From Propionispora vibrioides (GTDB lineage: Bacteria; Bacillota; Negativicutes; Propionisporales; Propionisporaceae), in NCBI RefSeq assembly GCF_900110485.1, contig NZ_FODY01000027.1, forward strand, positions 1 through 64,000: DNA of 64,000 bases, given 5' to 3'. The stretch's first letter is position 1; the number at the start of each line of letters is the position of its first letter. Below the pieces are notes generated by a model, which saw nothing but the letters and a program-made list of their open reading frames with translations, was not told where the DNA came from and did no database searches. Below, piece by piece: positions 55,001 to 63,060 of the stretch. Made by a program: the position numbers and the translations under genes.

Positions 55001-55762
55001 AAGAAGTTCCCATTTAACTTTGATTTACTTTTTAATTACTTGACCGATGCGGGTCAGCGTTTACGAGTTCTATTTAAAGACGATATAGAGTTGTTTGAAG
55101 AGTTATATCTATATCAGCTTTCAATCGATAGAAATGAAGACTATAATGGTTCTGTTCTCCGACAAATTCTTGAACTTGATGCCACATTTATTCTGAAGTA
55201 TTTAGATTGGAGATTTAGTAGTGAAAAGTATGTTTCAAATGTTAGCGAGGAAAGAAGATATGGTTTCATTTGGGATATGGAGAACTACAAAGAGATTGTA
55301 GACAGTGTTTTCGATTATTTTTCCGTTAGGGGAAATTTATGGGAAGATGAATTTATTGAAGTATTCTTTGAAAATACTGCAACAAATGAAAAAGCCAAGA
55401 AATATATCGAGGATTTTATAGCAGAGCAATACTTAGACAGTAGAAAGATGCATTTGATTTTTATACCTGTTGTTTACCATATGACTGATAAATTTCCGCA
55501 CTTTTGTAGCATCTTTCTAAAACATAATAAGAATATTGAGGTCTTTAAGAATATTTACTTTGAAGAGAGGGGCTTTTCAGGGAACGGCTCGTTTATTCCA
55601 GCCTATGAAGCTAGAAGGGCATTTTGGAAATCCATTCTCCCTATATTAAACACAAGGGAATTCATTTACCATAAAGAGTTTGTTAGCGAGCATATAAGTT
55701 ACTATGGTCGACGCATAGAGGAAGAACGAATTAGGAACTTCATCGATGACTGTGTATGGTAA
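52037..55762 (+). CDS. STAND-type NTPase with N-terminal nuclease-like domain (Avs-like defence protein)
   Basis: A 1241-residue protein; start ATG 52037 (MSKFKQIERE) after GGAGTGA. Residues ~1-150 resemble a PD-(D/E)XK-type domain: the core is TPDAYIKLENGNFVFIEYTT, with Asp and Glu but Tyr-Thr where ExK is usual. An nSTAND3-like NTPase follows: Walker A SGRAGSGKT (about 209-217) and Walker B VVLIDDAN (about 260). The remaining ~850 residues are helical repeats, as in phage-protein sensors of the Avs family. This architecture suggests infection sensing followed by DNA cleavage. Nearby ToxIN and Wadjet remnants support a defence island. Confidence 0.8.
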   Translation: MSKFKQIEREIQITEGGKFQNLCNIYLYKEGYGTPTSWGGVSGSEKTKKGTPDAYIKLENGNFVFIEYTTEQGSEKKIFDKFKNDLEKCFDEKKTGIPKNKIDTVILCYNSKLSAEKRTQLDEFCLSHGSKLIHISIDNLAFDIYDKYPLIAKDYLGVDMDTGQILTVQDFLSKQNSHAVPLTNPFLFRETELAQVIEQLSISDLVVISGRAGSGKTKLALQAIREFCKSNPDYKDFIIVDKNQPLHSDLHTYLQQQNSVVLIDDANRCNQLNICLELLLPRTNGRTKIILTVRDYALNHLEKFVSHLKYSPITVGGFDRTQIAGILDSSYGINNSLWVERICNIAKGNPRLALMAAKVAIENNSFSDLWNVGIIYELFFKNLLNEVDALNDLKVLKTLGLLSYFRVLGIDFPICEDIYKVFEIDKHDFWESLVVLDKLELVDLYDNQVVKISDQIQSTFFFYKVVVDRKLISFSDLLSCFFYTKPKLMRDALYPVIDIFGYDKTSERLSSDIDVAWNNIKHSDSNTCLNFAETFWIFKQIEVISTLNRLIDSINPDICEEPIIYNMAASCSDRVLDILVQYKYTANVSLAIDTMLYYVSKQPQLMGQLIYCFMNRMGYTHDSHAYGYSVQLTLFESLLAKTDMFSFCREIILSIANHFLKCEQSDNLMEGRVVHFTRFSLVLTTEQEKLRSIILSFLSTSANSKEISMFLAQYISDMRYDTLGMKSKDKSRIIQFDAQFLVTYIRNNFDSANYRQCHLAHNYFKLLKLDTTYGVIISELKQKFNHPHYKMYCLLNIDRAETKLLRDECSNWEEVEKIKESMILKRFARFDTIQFEQLVDALEDILTCNIDHNEWSITRSFETILIGLVKDNQAMFECVLKYVQGTGNKIKLRGGFLITKYLACYPEKHRDLFVMLKEHDYACKEEWLLSFFEALPQEMTNRYYYYELISLLENRSYITILNFDFLNKFTSFDPSVYITVVRLLLGQTKKFPFNFDLLFNYLTDAGQRLRVLFKDDIELFEELYLYQLSIDRNEDYNGSVLRQILELDATFILKYLDWRFSSEKYVSNVSEERRYGFIWDMENYKEIVDSVFDYFSVRGNLWEDEFIEVFFENTATNEKAKKYIEDFIAEQYLDSRKMHLIFIPVVYHMTDKFPHFCSIFLKHNKNIEVFKNIYFEERGFSGNGSFIPAYEARRAFWKSILPILNTREFIYHKEFVSEHISYYGRRIEEERIRNFIDDCVW

Positions 55763-55930
55763 ATGAATCGGAAAATGTTTCTTTGATTCTCATATGATAA
55801 TCGGGTAGCTTTCGGGTGTCCTGCGATGCATGGCTATTATGGAATTTTTTGCAATTTTATAAAGGAAATCTAAAAATCACGGAGAAAGTATTATTATTAA
55901 TCACTTACTTTTGAGGGGAGAGGATACCTA

Positions 55931-56095
55931 ATGACTGCAACTGAGACGCTCGGAATGTTTCACGAGTATCGCTATGTGGTTCTTGGCCTATTGCTCCCAA
56001 ACCCCATCCTTTACCCATCATTGGTGGGATTTTGGTCAGGAGCATTAGCCGTAGCCATTCTGTACATAGGTTTTTTTGAATGGTTTGAAAGGTAA
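55931..56095 (+). CDS. Small hydrophobic protein (54 residues)
   Basis: ATG 55931 follows GAGGGGAGAGG by seven bases. The product has a 10-residue polar start, a hydrophobic stretch (YRYVVLGLLLPNPILYPSLV), a second span (GFWSGALAVAILYIGFF) and the tail EWFER. Two membrane spans are likely. No family recognised; the strong ribosome site is the main reason to accept it. It sits between the STAND gene and the ToxIN promoter. Confidence 0.5.
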   Translation: MTATETLGMFHEYRYVVLGLLLPNPILYPSLVGFWSGALAVAILYIGFFEWFER

Positions 56096-56184
56096 TAAAA
56101 ATTACCATTCAATAATTTTCATAATTTGAATATAATATTATAAGGATTTTGCTTTATTATAGGTTCTGTGATACTATGGTTCTA

Positions 56185-56213
56185 TTGACATATATAGATA
56201 TATTGAATATAAT
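56185..56213 (+). promoter_or_regulatory. Consensus promoter for the ToxI RNA
   Basis: TTGACA (56185-56190), exactly 17 bp, TATAAT (56208-56213): a perfect sigma-A promoter about 55 bp upstream of the RNA repeats. Strong constant transcription is what a type III antitoxin RNA needs. Confidence 0.92.
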
Positions 56214-56268
56214 AATATCAAAGAAAGTTAAATATTACCGCTAGCTGATATTCGGTATATAGGCGGTA

Positions 56269-56394
56269 TTAAATCTGGTGTTTCACAGCCGTATAAGTGT
56301 GAGACGTTAAATCTGGTGTTTCACAGCCGTATAAATGCGAGACGTTAAATCTGGTGTTTCACAGCCGTATAAGTGTGAGGCGTTAAATCTGGTA
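56269..56394 (+). ncRNA. toxI: ToxI-like type III antitoxin RNA repeats (38-bp, 3.3 copies)
   Basis: Direct repeats of 38 bp start at 56269, 56307, 56345 and 56383 (partial). Each has TTAAATCTGGTGTTTCACAG followed by CCGTATAAGTGTGAGACG, differing at only a few bases. An internal dyad (TTTCAC/GTGAGA) can pair. There are no unique spacers, so it is not CRISPR. Position between a consensus promoter and a terminator-plus-ToxN gene fits the pseudoknot RNAs that bind and inhibit ToxN-type nucleases. Confidence 0.88.
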
Positions 56395-56420
56395 GGGAAC
56401 TCATTTGAGTTCCCTACTGT
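56392..56420 (+). terminator. Terminator between toxI and toxN
   Basis: GTAGGGAACTCA-tt-TGAGTTCCCTAC, a 12-bp perfect stem with only a weak T tail, so some transcripts should read into toxN. This is the standard leaky terminator of ToxIN loci. Confidence 0.9.
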
Positions 56421-56435
56421 ACTTTGGAAGGTAAA

Positions 56436-57101
56436 ATGGATATCAAATACGATAACTTTGGATTTTACAAAATAAACATTGATTATGTTAAATATTTGCA
56501 TTCAAAGGATTCTCAAGTTTTTTATGATAATACCCCAGATTATAGTAGAAAACCCTATTTGGGATTGATTACTCAACTGGGTGGATTTACATATTGTATG
56601 CCGCTTACTTCTGCAAAACCAAGACAGATTGGGTGGGCAAATATTACAGAACATAATTATGTAATACATGAATATATTGCATCTTCTGAAATTCATGGCA
56701 ATGATGTTTATAAAAAAGTAGGTTCAGATAAGTTTAAAAAGCTATTGTCGGTTTTAGAAATAAGAAAAATGATTCCAGTAGACGACACACTTTATGATTT
56801 TATTGATTTCTCAAAGATAGCAGATACTAAATATAAGGATTTACTTGAAAAAGAATACAATTTTTTGAAATTATTTAAAAGCGATATTTTAAACAAGGCA
56901 GAGGTATTATATCATAAACAAATTAACACTAATAATATTAAACCTTGTTATTGTAACTTTAAATTATTAGAAACTGCGTTTTCACAATATAAAACAGTAC
57001 AAATAGGTAAGACCCAAGCGGCTGCTACCATTACCGCAAGTAAAATCGAGGCAGCCGCCGCCGAGAGTAAATCTGAAGTGACAATTGCTAAAAAAGAGTA
57101 G
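56436..57101 (+). CDS. toxN: ToxN/AbiQ-type endoribonuclease toxin
   Basis: A 221-residue protein, start ATG 56436 (MDIKYDNFGFYKINIDYVKY) after GGAAGG. It follows the ToxN pattern: FYKINIDYVKYLHSKD, then KPYLGLITQLGGFTYCMPLTSAKPRQ, MIPVDDTLYDFIDF, and a C-terminal CNFKLLETAFSQY. ToxN cuts mRNA and is held inactive by ToxI RNA; phage infection frees it and aborts infection. It is about 40 residues longer than the Pectobacterium protein, mainly an Ala/Lys-rich tail. A short GC hairpin (57100) ends the unit. Confidence 0.88.
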   Translation: MDIKYDNFGFYKINIDYVKYLHSKDSQVFYDNTPDYSRKPYLGLITQLGGFTYCMPLTSAKPRQIGWANITEHNYVIHEYIASSEIHGNDVYKKVGSDKFKKLLSVLEIRKMIPVDDTLYDFIDFSKIADTKYKDLLEKEYNFLKLFKSDILNKAEVLYHKQINTNNIKPCYCNFKLLETAFSQYKTVQIGKTQAAATITASKIEAAAAESKSEVTIAKKE

Positions 57102-57120
57102 AGCCGAGAGGCTCTTTTCT
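57100..57120 (+). terminator. Terminator after toxN
   Basis: AGAGCC-gaga-GGCTCT followed by TTTCTT, overlapping the toxN stop region. Confidence 0.82.
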
Positions 57121-57244
57121 TATAATTAAGCATAATAAAAAAGTAAGCGTCAAACCCTTCATCACATATCATTCGATATTACAGACATGCTAATATAATA
57201 AAAAAGCGAGAATGGATTACAGAGATCAGGTTAGTCCCTGGATC

Positions 57245-57535
57245 TCAAAAAAAACCATCTCGCAAAACGGCATTGAATTCGTTAAACTGCTTTTGAATCA
57301 ACTTCTTGTGCTGGGCATCTGATAAACCTTCCGCCTGATCGAATCCTTCTTCGGCGATGTAAAAGTTAAAGCATTCCGCCAGAGCGCGATTTGCTTTTTC
57401 CATCTTGGAATAATGTTTTATCAGACAATAACTGAAATCAAGATCGAAATCCATGCGGCTACGTTCACCGTCTAGATACGACTGGACATAGTCTAGCATA
57501 AATTGAGTGGATGCATTCTTTGGCATATCAAACAT
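57245..57535 (-). CDS. IS66 accessory protein, unknown function
   Basis: A 96-residue hydrophilic helical protein (MFDMPKNASTQFMLDYVQSY...) whose start overlaps the end of the transposase by 8 bp, as passenger ORFs of IS66 elements in Firmicutes often do. It has no recognised catalytic motif. It lies between the transposase and the element's end at 57143. Confidence 0.6.
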   Translation of the reverse strand: MFDMPKNASTQFMLDYVQSYLDGERSRMDFDLDFSYCLIKHYSKMEKANRALAECFNFYIAEEGFDQAEGLSDAQHKKLIQKQFNEFNAVLRDGFF

Positions 57536-58393
57536 GCTCCTTTTTCATTGACATACGGCATTTTTCTGGGACAGCATCACCCCACGGTAATAGAGCATCT
57601 AATTTCCTAGCTGATGTGGATGGAACGGTTTCAAGAAGAAACTTCAAATACTCAAAGGGCAGAAGATCATTTGCTTTGGCAGTCTCGATGATCGAATAAA
57701 CTACAGCACTTGAAGTAGCACCTTTAACAGTATTGCAGAACAACCAATTTTTGCGACCTAAAGCAAACGGTCGTATGGCATTTTCAGCCCGGTTGTTTGA
57801 AATTTCAGTTCGCCCATCAATGTAGACATTCATCAGCCATTTGCGCTGGTCCAGTGCGTAATTCACAGCTTTACCCATTGCGGTCTTCGGCAGAATACGA
57901 AGCGTTTGGAGCCACTCAAAAAAAGCCTCTGCCTGAGGCTTAGATTTTTGCAATCTTAATTCTTGCCGTTCTTTCGGGGCAATATTTTCCCATTGCTTTT
58001 CCAAATGGAACAGTAGTCCGATGTGCCGAATCGCACCATTTGCCGAAGATACCTCCCTTTCATTGGAGGGCATGGCTTTCAGAGCCTCTTCGAATTTACG
58101 GCGCATATGTACCCAGCAACCCACAACAGTAATTTCGGGCAATGTATGATAGGCAGCGTAACCATCGGTGTGCAAATTCCCTTAAAATCCTTTAAAAATT
58201 GTTTCGGATGGACGCCTGCTCGGCTTGGCTGATATTCAAAGACAACGATATGTCGCTTTGTATCTGCGCTTGTCCTGTATAGCCACATATAGCTGCTTGA
58301 AGTGGCAGATTTATTAGGCTCCCGAAGAATTTGCACAGTTGTTTCATCTGCATGGAGTACATCTTGCATCAACAACAGGGTCTTGTTCTGCAT
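57528..58393 (-). pseudogene. IS66 transposase TnpC, N-terminal loss and frameshift
   Basis: From the minus strand the frame 58393-58079 gives DVLHADETTVQIL and SSYMWLYRTSADTKRHIVVFEY, the start of the DDE domain. The frame 58175-57528 gives HTDGYAAYHTLPEITVVGCWVHMRRKFEEAL and NNRAENAIRPFALGRKNWLF, its end. A single frameshift near 58180 separates them, and the N-terminal third is absent. The catalytic acidic residues (DET, DGY, ENAIR) remain but are split between frames. Confidence 0.9.
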
Positions 58394-58419
58394 TCTATTT
58401 ATAAAAGGTGGAACGTTAA

Positions 58420-58953
58420 ATGAAGTATTATGATTTTTTAGTAAGAAGTCATAAAGAAGTAATTGAGAGATTAGAAGAATTACTATGCAAATATAAAGTA
58501 GAACCTGTAGGTGACGGGTACATTGATTGTATTGTTATGAAAGAAAATCTCGTAGCGTTTATTTATGAGGTTAGTGACTTAGGGATACTTATTACTTACG
58601 CAAGTTGGTGGTGCTATGTTAACCCTGAAGAGGAAATCCATACTGGTTGTCCACACGGAATGGGGGGGCCTCGCTCTAGTTACTACGAAGGATGGTTTAG
58701 TGAGCTACAGAATGATTTGTATGGATTAGAAGATAAAACAATAGAAAAAGTATTATTATCATATGATAAGCAATTAATTTATACTTTGAATATGAATACT
58801 TTATCTGGGATTAAAAAGAGACTTGAAAAACCTTTTAAGTATACGCCTAATGATTATATAGTAGGTAATAAATGCGTTAATCCAGGCTTGTGGCTATTAG
58901 TTCCCGACAATTGGAAGAGGGGTGTTCAGAAATATGAAATACGTAGCAATTGA
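58420..58953 (+). CDS. Hypothetical protein, immunity-like
   Basis: A 177-residue soluble acidic protein; ATG 58420 after AAAGGTGG. The sequence (MKYYDFLVRSHKEVIERLEELL ... ITYASWWCYVNPEEEIHTGCPHGMGGPRS) has the composition and size of immunity proteins of polymorphic toxin systems, but I do not recognise a specific family. It is followed by another gene with a 32-bp overlap, or 20 bp from the preferred start. No toxin gene is adjacent; the IS66 joint lies just before it. Confidence 0.6.
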   Translation: MKYYDFLVRSHKEVIERLEELLCKYKVEPVGDGYIDCIVMKENLVAFIYEVSDLGILITYASWWCYVNPEEEIHTGCPHGMGGPRSSYYEGWFSELQNDLYGLEDKTIEKVLLSYDKQLIYTLNMNTLSGIKKRLEKPFKYTPNDYIVGNKCVNPGLWLLVPDNWKRGVQKYEIRSN

Positions 58954-59434
58954 TGAACTAAATCATTTTAGTTTTCATGATGCAGAATTACAGAAGATAG
59001 ATATATATGAAGATAAAATGAGATGGTTATTATCAGCAATTAATGCAACTGTACAGAATTCACAAAATTCTTATGACGAAGATATGTGTATAATCGAAGC
59101 CGAAATTATTTTTGAACATTTTAAAATAGAGAATATTGTTATTGGAGAATATAAAGTCTATGATTCAAGCCATAAGCTGATTGAATCTGTAGAAGCAATA
59201 ACGGTAGATGCAGATAAATATGATGATATTCTAAAAAAAACATTGAATGGTTATTGCTATCTATACAGCATGGAGGAATTACACACTGATGATGATAAAA
59301 ATGTAGTTTGTTTTATTATTGATGGTGGAGATGACACTTATCATCTTACGATTTCATTCTCTAAATCAACTGTTATATGGGATAACTATGATGGAAAAGC
59401 ATGGTATGAGCATGATAAGTGGAAGAAGAAATAA
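58934..59434 (+). CDS. Hypothetical protein, immunity-like
   Basis: A 166-residue protein starting at ATG 58934 (MKYVAIDELNHFSFHDAEL) after GAGGGGTG; the start lies inside the previous gene, so they are coupled. It is acidic, beta-rich, with a HFSFHDAELQKIDIYEDK opening common to small proteins found near contact-dependent toxins. Function unknown. Confidence 0.6.
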   Translation: MKYVAIDELNHFSFHDAELQKIDIYEDKMRWLLSAINATVQNSQNSYDEDMCIIEAEIIFEHFKIENIVIGEYKVYDSSHKLIESVEAITVDADKYDDILKKTLNGYCYLYSMEELHTDDDKNVVCFIIDGGDDTYHLTISFSKSTVIWDNYDGKAWYEHDKWKKK

Positions 59435-59482
59435 AAATCATAACCATTACAACAATGTTATGATGATAGTTCGCAATAGTTG

Positions 59483-60068
59483 GGTCTGTAAATAGTTTTG
59501 TGCTTTTACCCTTTTTAAACTAACGATGACTTTACTTTATCAGGGAAAAATACGGACAGTTGTAACAAGATTTGACCCAGTTTTGAACTCGGCCTGTCCA
59601 ATTGCGCAAAATATCCATAGTCGCTAAGTACAGCATCTTCTGTAATGATTCATCATTTGGAAAGATGCTTTTTCCTTTAGTCACCTTGCGCAATTGCCGA
59701 TGGTAACTTTCAATCATATTGGTCGTATAGATGATTTTTCGGATTTCTGGAGGGTATTTGAAGAAAGTGGATAACTCTGCCCAGTTTGTTCGCCAGGAAT
59801 TGACGATCAAAGGGTATTTCTTTGCCCAACTTGCCTCAAAGCCGTCTAATGCCTCAAGCGCCAGGATATCAGCGGCAGCTGTATAGACTGGTTTTAGATC
59901 GGCAAGAACCTGAGCATTGATGAAATATCGTCAGTTGTTTTCATATTACGTTCTTGGATCAGTCCGCGGATTTGTTCTTTTGTTAATAGTCCCATGCTTT
60001 TGCCCCCTTGGTATTATTGTATAATCTGGCTTGGCTATTGGCAAAAGCACAAACTATTTTACACTACC
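59483..60068 (-). mobile_element. Internally deleted IS256-type element
   Basis: Imperfect inverted ends are GTCTGTAAATAGTTTTGTGC at the left and, as complement, AGTGTAAAATAGTTTGTGCT at the right. Inside, the minus strand starts with the IS256 N-terminus (MGLLTKEQIRGLIQERNMKT), then jumps after about 27 codons to the C-terminal part (VLADLKPVYTAAADILALEAL ... FFKYPPEIRKIIYTTNMIES). About two thirds of the transposase, including the catalytic region, is deleted. Confidence 0.85.
59532..59810 (-). pseudogene. C-terminal part of IS256 transposase
   Basis: The 92 residues are read from an internal ATG: SWRTNWAELSTFFKYPPEIR, KIIYTTNMIESYHRQLRKVT and FPNDESLQKMLYLATMDI, the conserved IS256 tail. 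It is part of the deleted element and not an independent gene. Confidence 0.85.
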
Positions 60069-60121
60069 GATCAGTTTGATATGAGAAAAAACGCCCAAGA
60101 CATTAATGCCTTTGGGCGTTT

Positions 60122-60355
60122 TTAATTATGCATGTCAGGATTGTTAGAGCGTCCTACGAGGTAATCAATAGATACATTAAAATAATCAGCAACTCTAATG
60201 AGAGTTTCAGAAGACGGCGTGGTTTTTTCTGTTTCAAATTGCCCTATTGTTCCTTTATTCTTTAGTTCGAGTTCTTCGGCAAGCTTTTGCATGGATACAT
60301 TATGGTCGGTTCGTAATTTCTTTAATCGTTCAGCAAAAATTTTCTTCGGAAACAT
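60122..60355 (-). CDS. XRE-family HTH repressor
   Basis: A 77-residue protein starting at ATG 60355 (MFPKKIFAERLKKLR) after AAGGAGA; an upstream start is inside the operator. The helix-turn-helix occupies residues ~8-62 (VSMQKLAEELELKNKGTIGQFE), with the C-terminal YLVGRSNN typical of small Firmicute Xre repressors. Two palindromic operators lie right upstream, covering a plus-strand promoter. It looks like a lone phage- or element-type repressor. Confidence 0.88.
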   Translation of the reverse strand: MFPKKIFAERLKKLRTDHNVSMQKLAEELELKNKGTIGQFETEKTTPSSETLIRVADYFNVSIDYLVGRSNNPDMHN

Positions 60356-60365
60356 AATTTTCTCC

Positions 60366-60421
60366 TTGACGTTTCGCATTGCGAAACGTATAATTAAAAC
60401 GTGAGTTTCGTAATACGAAAC
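60366..60421 (+). promoter_or_regulatory. Plus-strand promoter with two XRE operator palindromes
   Basis: TTGACG (60366), 17 bp, TATAAT (60389). The palindrome CGTTTCGCA-tt-GCGAAACG... (60370-60388) fills the spacer. A second, GTTTCGTAATACGAAAC, is at 60405-60421. Shared arms are GTTTCG/CGAAAC. The repressor gene starts 15 bp away on the other strand. The downstream plus-strand transcript enters a 275-bp gap with only an AAGGAGGTGGTG site followed by an 11-codon frame, and the hairpin at 60513. Confidence 0.85.
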
Positions 60422-60512
60422 GACATATAGGTTGGAATCATTCTAAGATTATTTAAGGAGGTGGTGCCAATAACCCGTAAAAAGCTGAAAGCGAGGTGAA
60501 TCAAACAAGCAA

Positions 60513-60544
60513 GCAGTATCGTCAGCCTGCAAGCAGGATACTGC
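60513..60544 (+). terminator. Hairpin in the gap before the glucitol PTS operon
   Basis: GCAGTATC pairs with GATACTGC around an inner CCTGC-aa-GCAGG stem. It has no clear T-run, so it may be an attenuator or RNA structure. No long gene lies between 60380 and 60696. Confidence 0.5.
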
Positions 60545-60696
60545 CTGGTTCGTTGTGCCCAAAAAGAGGCACAAAAGTACAAAAACACATTCTCATTATA
60601 ACCTACCTACCAAATTTCGTAAACTATCCTGTCATTTTCTCTAGTATCCTTCGCACTCGTTCGTAAACTCATTCCTGATATAAAGGAGGACTTTCC

Positions 60697-61281
60697 ATGG
60701 ATTTTTTAGTCGCCGCCGGCGAGAGCTTCATCAAGCTCATCAATACCGGTGGAGAAACCCTGGTCGGCATGATCACCGGGATTTTACCGGCGGCTTTAAT
60801 TGCCCTGACCATTATGAACACCATCATTGCTCTGGTGGGGCAGGACCGGATCGAAGGCCTGGCCCAACGGTTAGCCGGGAAACAGATTCTGGTTCGTTAC
60901 TTATTCCTGCCGTACCTGTCGGCGTTTTTCTTTTCTAATCCCACCGCCTTTCTGATGGGGCGGTTTTTACCGGAACGATATAAGCCCGGCTATTATGAGG
61001 CGGTGAATTGCAGCACCATGGCGCCGCTCATGTGCTTCTTTCCCCATGTCAATCCGGCCGAACTGTATGCCTGGTTAGGCGTAGCCGACGGAGTCATGAA
61101 GCTCGGGCTACCCATCGGGCCGCTGGCGGTCAGCGTCTTTTTCCTGGCCATGTTTACCACGACGTTAAAAGCCTTTGTCGTGGAAAAGATTGCCCATGCG
61201 TTAGCACGCAAGAAAGGCCTCGACTGGGGCAAGCTGGAGGCCCGGAAGCTAGGACAGCCTATGGAGGAACCTTTGCTGTAA
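60697..61281 (+). CDS. srlA: PTS glucitol/sorbitol transporter subunit IIC
   Basis: A 194-residue membrane protein, ATG 60697 after AAAGGAGG. It has the SrlA/GutA pattern (FIKLINTGGETLVGMITGILP, FLPYLSAFFFSNPTAFLMGRF, NCSTMAPLMCFFPHVNPAELYAWLG) and five or six spans. It forms part of the channel that takes up sorbitol or a related hexitol as it is phosphorylated. It is first gene of a tight operon. Confidence 0.94.
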   Translation: MDFLVAAGESFIKLINTGGETLVGMITGILPAALIALTIMNTIIALVGQDRIEGLAQRLAGKQILVRYLFLPYLSAFFFSNPTAFLMGRFLPERYKPGYYEAVNCSTMAPLMCFFPHVNPAELYAWLGVADGVMKLGLPIGPLAVSVFFLAMFTTTLKAFVVEKIAHALARKKGLDWGKLEARKLGQPMEEPLL

Positions 61282-62228
<947 letters not shown>

Positions 62229-62245
62229 GGGAAGGAGAGTCAGAC

Positions 62246-62611
62246 ATGGATATCTACCGCACGACCATTGAGTCTATCGGCCCCTATGCCTTGGACTTTC
62301 TCGAAACCGACGTACTGATCACCTTTTACCCTCATGCCCCGGAAGGATTAAGGGATTACTGCCTGATTCTAACTCCGGCGGAGTTAGTGACAGACATTCA
62401 AGTGGGAGATTACCTGCGGCTGGGCGAAACACGCTATCCCGTGACCGCCGTAGGTCCTGTCGCCAGTGAGAACCTGCGCAATCTGGGACATATCTCGCTG
62501 CGCTTTGATGGGGCCATCACCACTCCCTGGGCTGGCAGCATCCATCTGGCGGGTGACAAACCTAGGGCAGCGAGTGCAGGAGAGATGCTGGCTATTGAGC
62601 GGGAAGCGTAG
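62246..62611 (+). CDS. srlB: PTS glucitol/sorbitol subunit IIA
   Basis: A 121-residue soluble protein, ATG 62246 after GGGAAGGAG. The family active His is His31 in LITFYPHAPEGLRDYC; LGHISLRFDG and PWAGSIHL are typical SrlB/GutB strands. It takes phosphate from HPr and passes it to IIB. Confidence 0.92.
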   Translation: MDIYRTTIESIGPYALDFLETDVLITFYPHAPEGLRDYCLILTPAELVTDIQVGDYLRLGETRYPVTAVGPVASENLRNLGHISLRFDGAITTPWAGSIHLAGDKPRAASAGEMLAIEREA

Positions 62612-62625
62612 AGGAGGGCAGCGGC

Positions 62626-63033
62626 ATGGACAGCCTGAGTCTGGAAGCCCTGCTGGTCTATCTCTTCATCCTTATCCTGTTGCAGGGGCTGCTTGGGATC
62701 TACCAACTGAAAAAGATCACCCGTACGCTGGGCCGACTACAAAAATTAGGTATTTGCGGCTGTGGTATGGCCCGTCACTGGACGGGGTGGCGGGTGTACT
62801 ATCTCATTCTGGCCGACTCGACCGGACGTATCCGCAGTGCCTACCGGCTGAAAGGCATCAGCCTCGGTACCGATTTTGTGCCGGACAAACGGTTTACCTT
62901 TAGTGAGATTGCCGAACTGCTGGTCGACTATGGACAGCGAGCAAAACTAACCCTTCAAGAGACTGCCCAGCTTCGCGCTGCCGAAGAGGTTCACCGGAAA
63001 CTGGCGGCATTGCAAGCCGCTCAGGCGGTCTGA
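62626..63033 (+). CDS. gutM: Glucitol operon activator GutM
   Basis: A 135-residue protein, ATG 62626 after GAGG. An N-terminal membrane span (LLVYLFILILLQGLLGIYQL) is followed by KKITRTLGRLQKLGICGCGM and the FSEIAELLV...QRAKLT region, as in GutM/SrlM co-activators. It lies inside the PTS operon as in other sorbitol clusters. Regulation is inferred. Confidence 0.9.
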   Translation: MDSLSLEALLVYLFILILLQGLLGIYQLKKITRTLGRLQKLGICGCGMARHWTGWRVYYLILADSTGRIRSAYRLKGISLGTDFVPDKRFTFSEIAELLVDYGQRAKLTLQETAQLRAAEEVHRKLAALQAAQAV

Positions 63034-63060
63034 CACCAACATAAAGGAGAATCAACGATC

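Larger units (their letters stand above)
57143..58395 (-). mobile_element. IS66-type element, truncated and frameshifted
   Basis: It contains a 96-residue accessory ORF and the C-terminal two thirds of the IS66 transposase. An inverted-repeat-like end GTAAGCGTC is at 57143. The transposase N-terminus and the far end of the element are missing at the joint near 58395. It is unlikely to move by itself. Confidence 0.8.

Noticed and set aside
56269-56394. CRISPR array
   Set aside because: The 38-bp units follow each other directly with no unique spacers and lie before a ToxN gene; they fit a type III antitoxin RNA.
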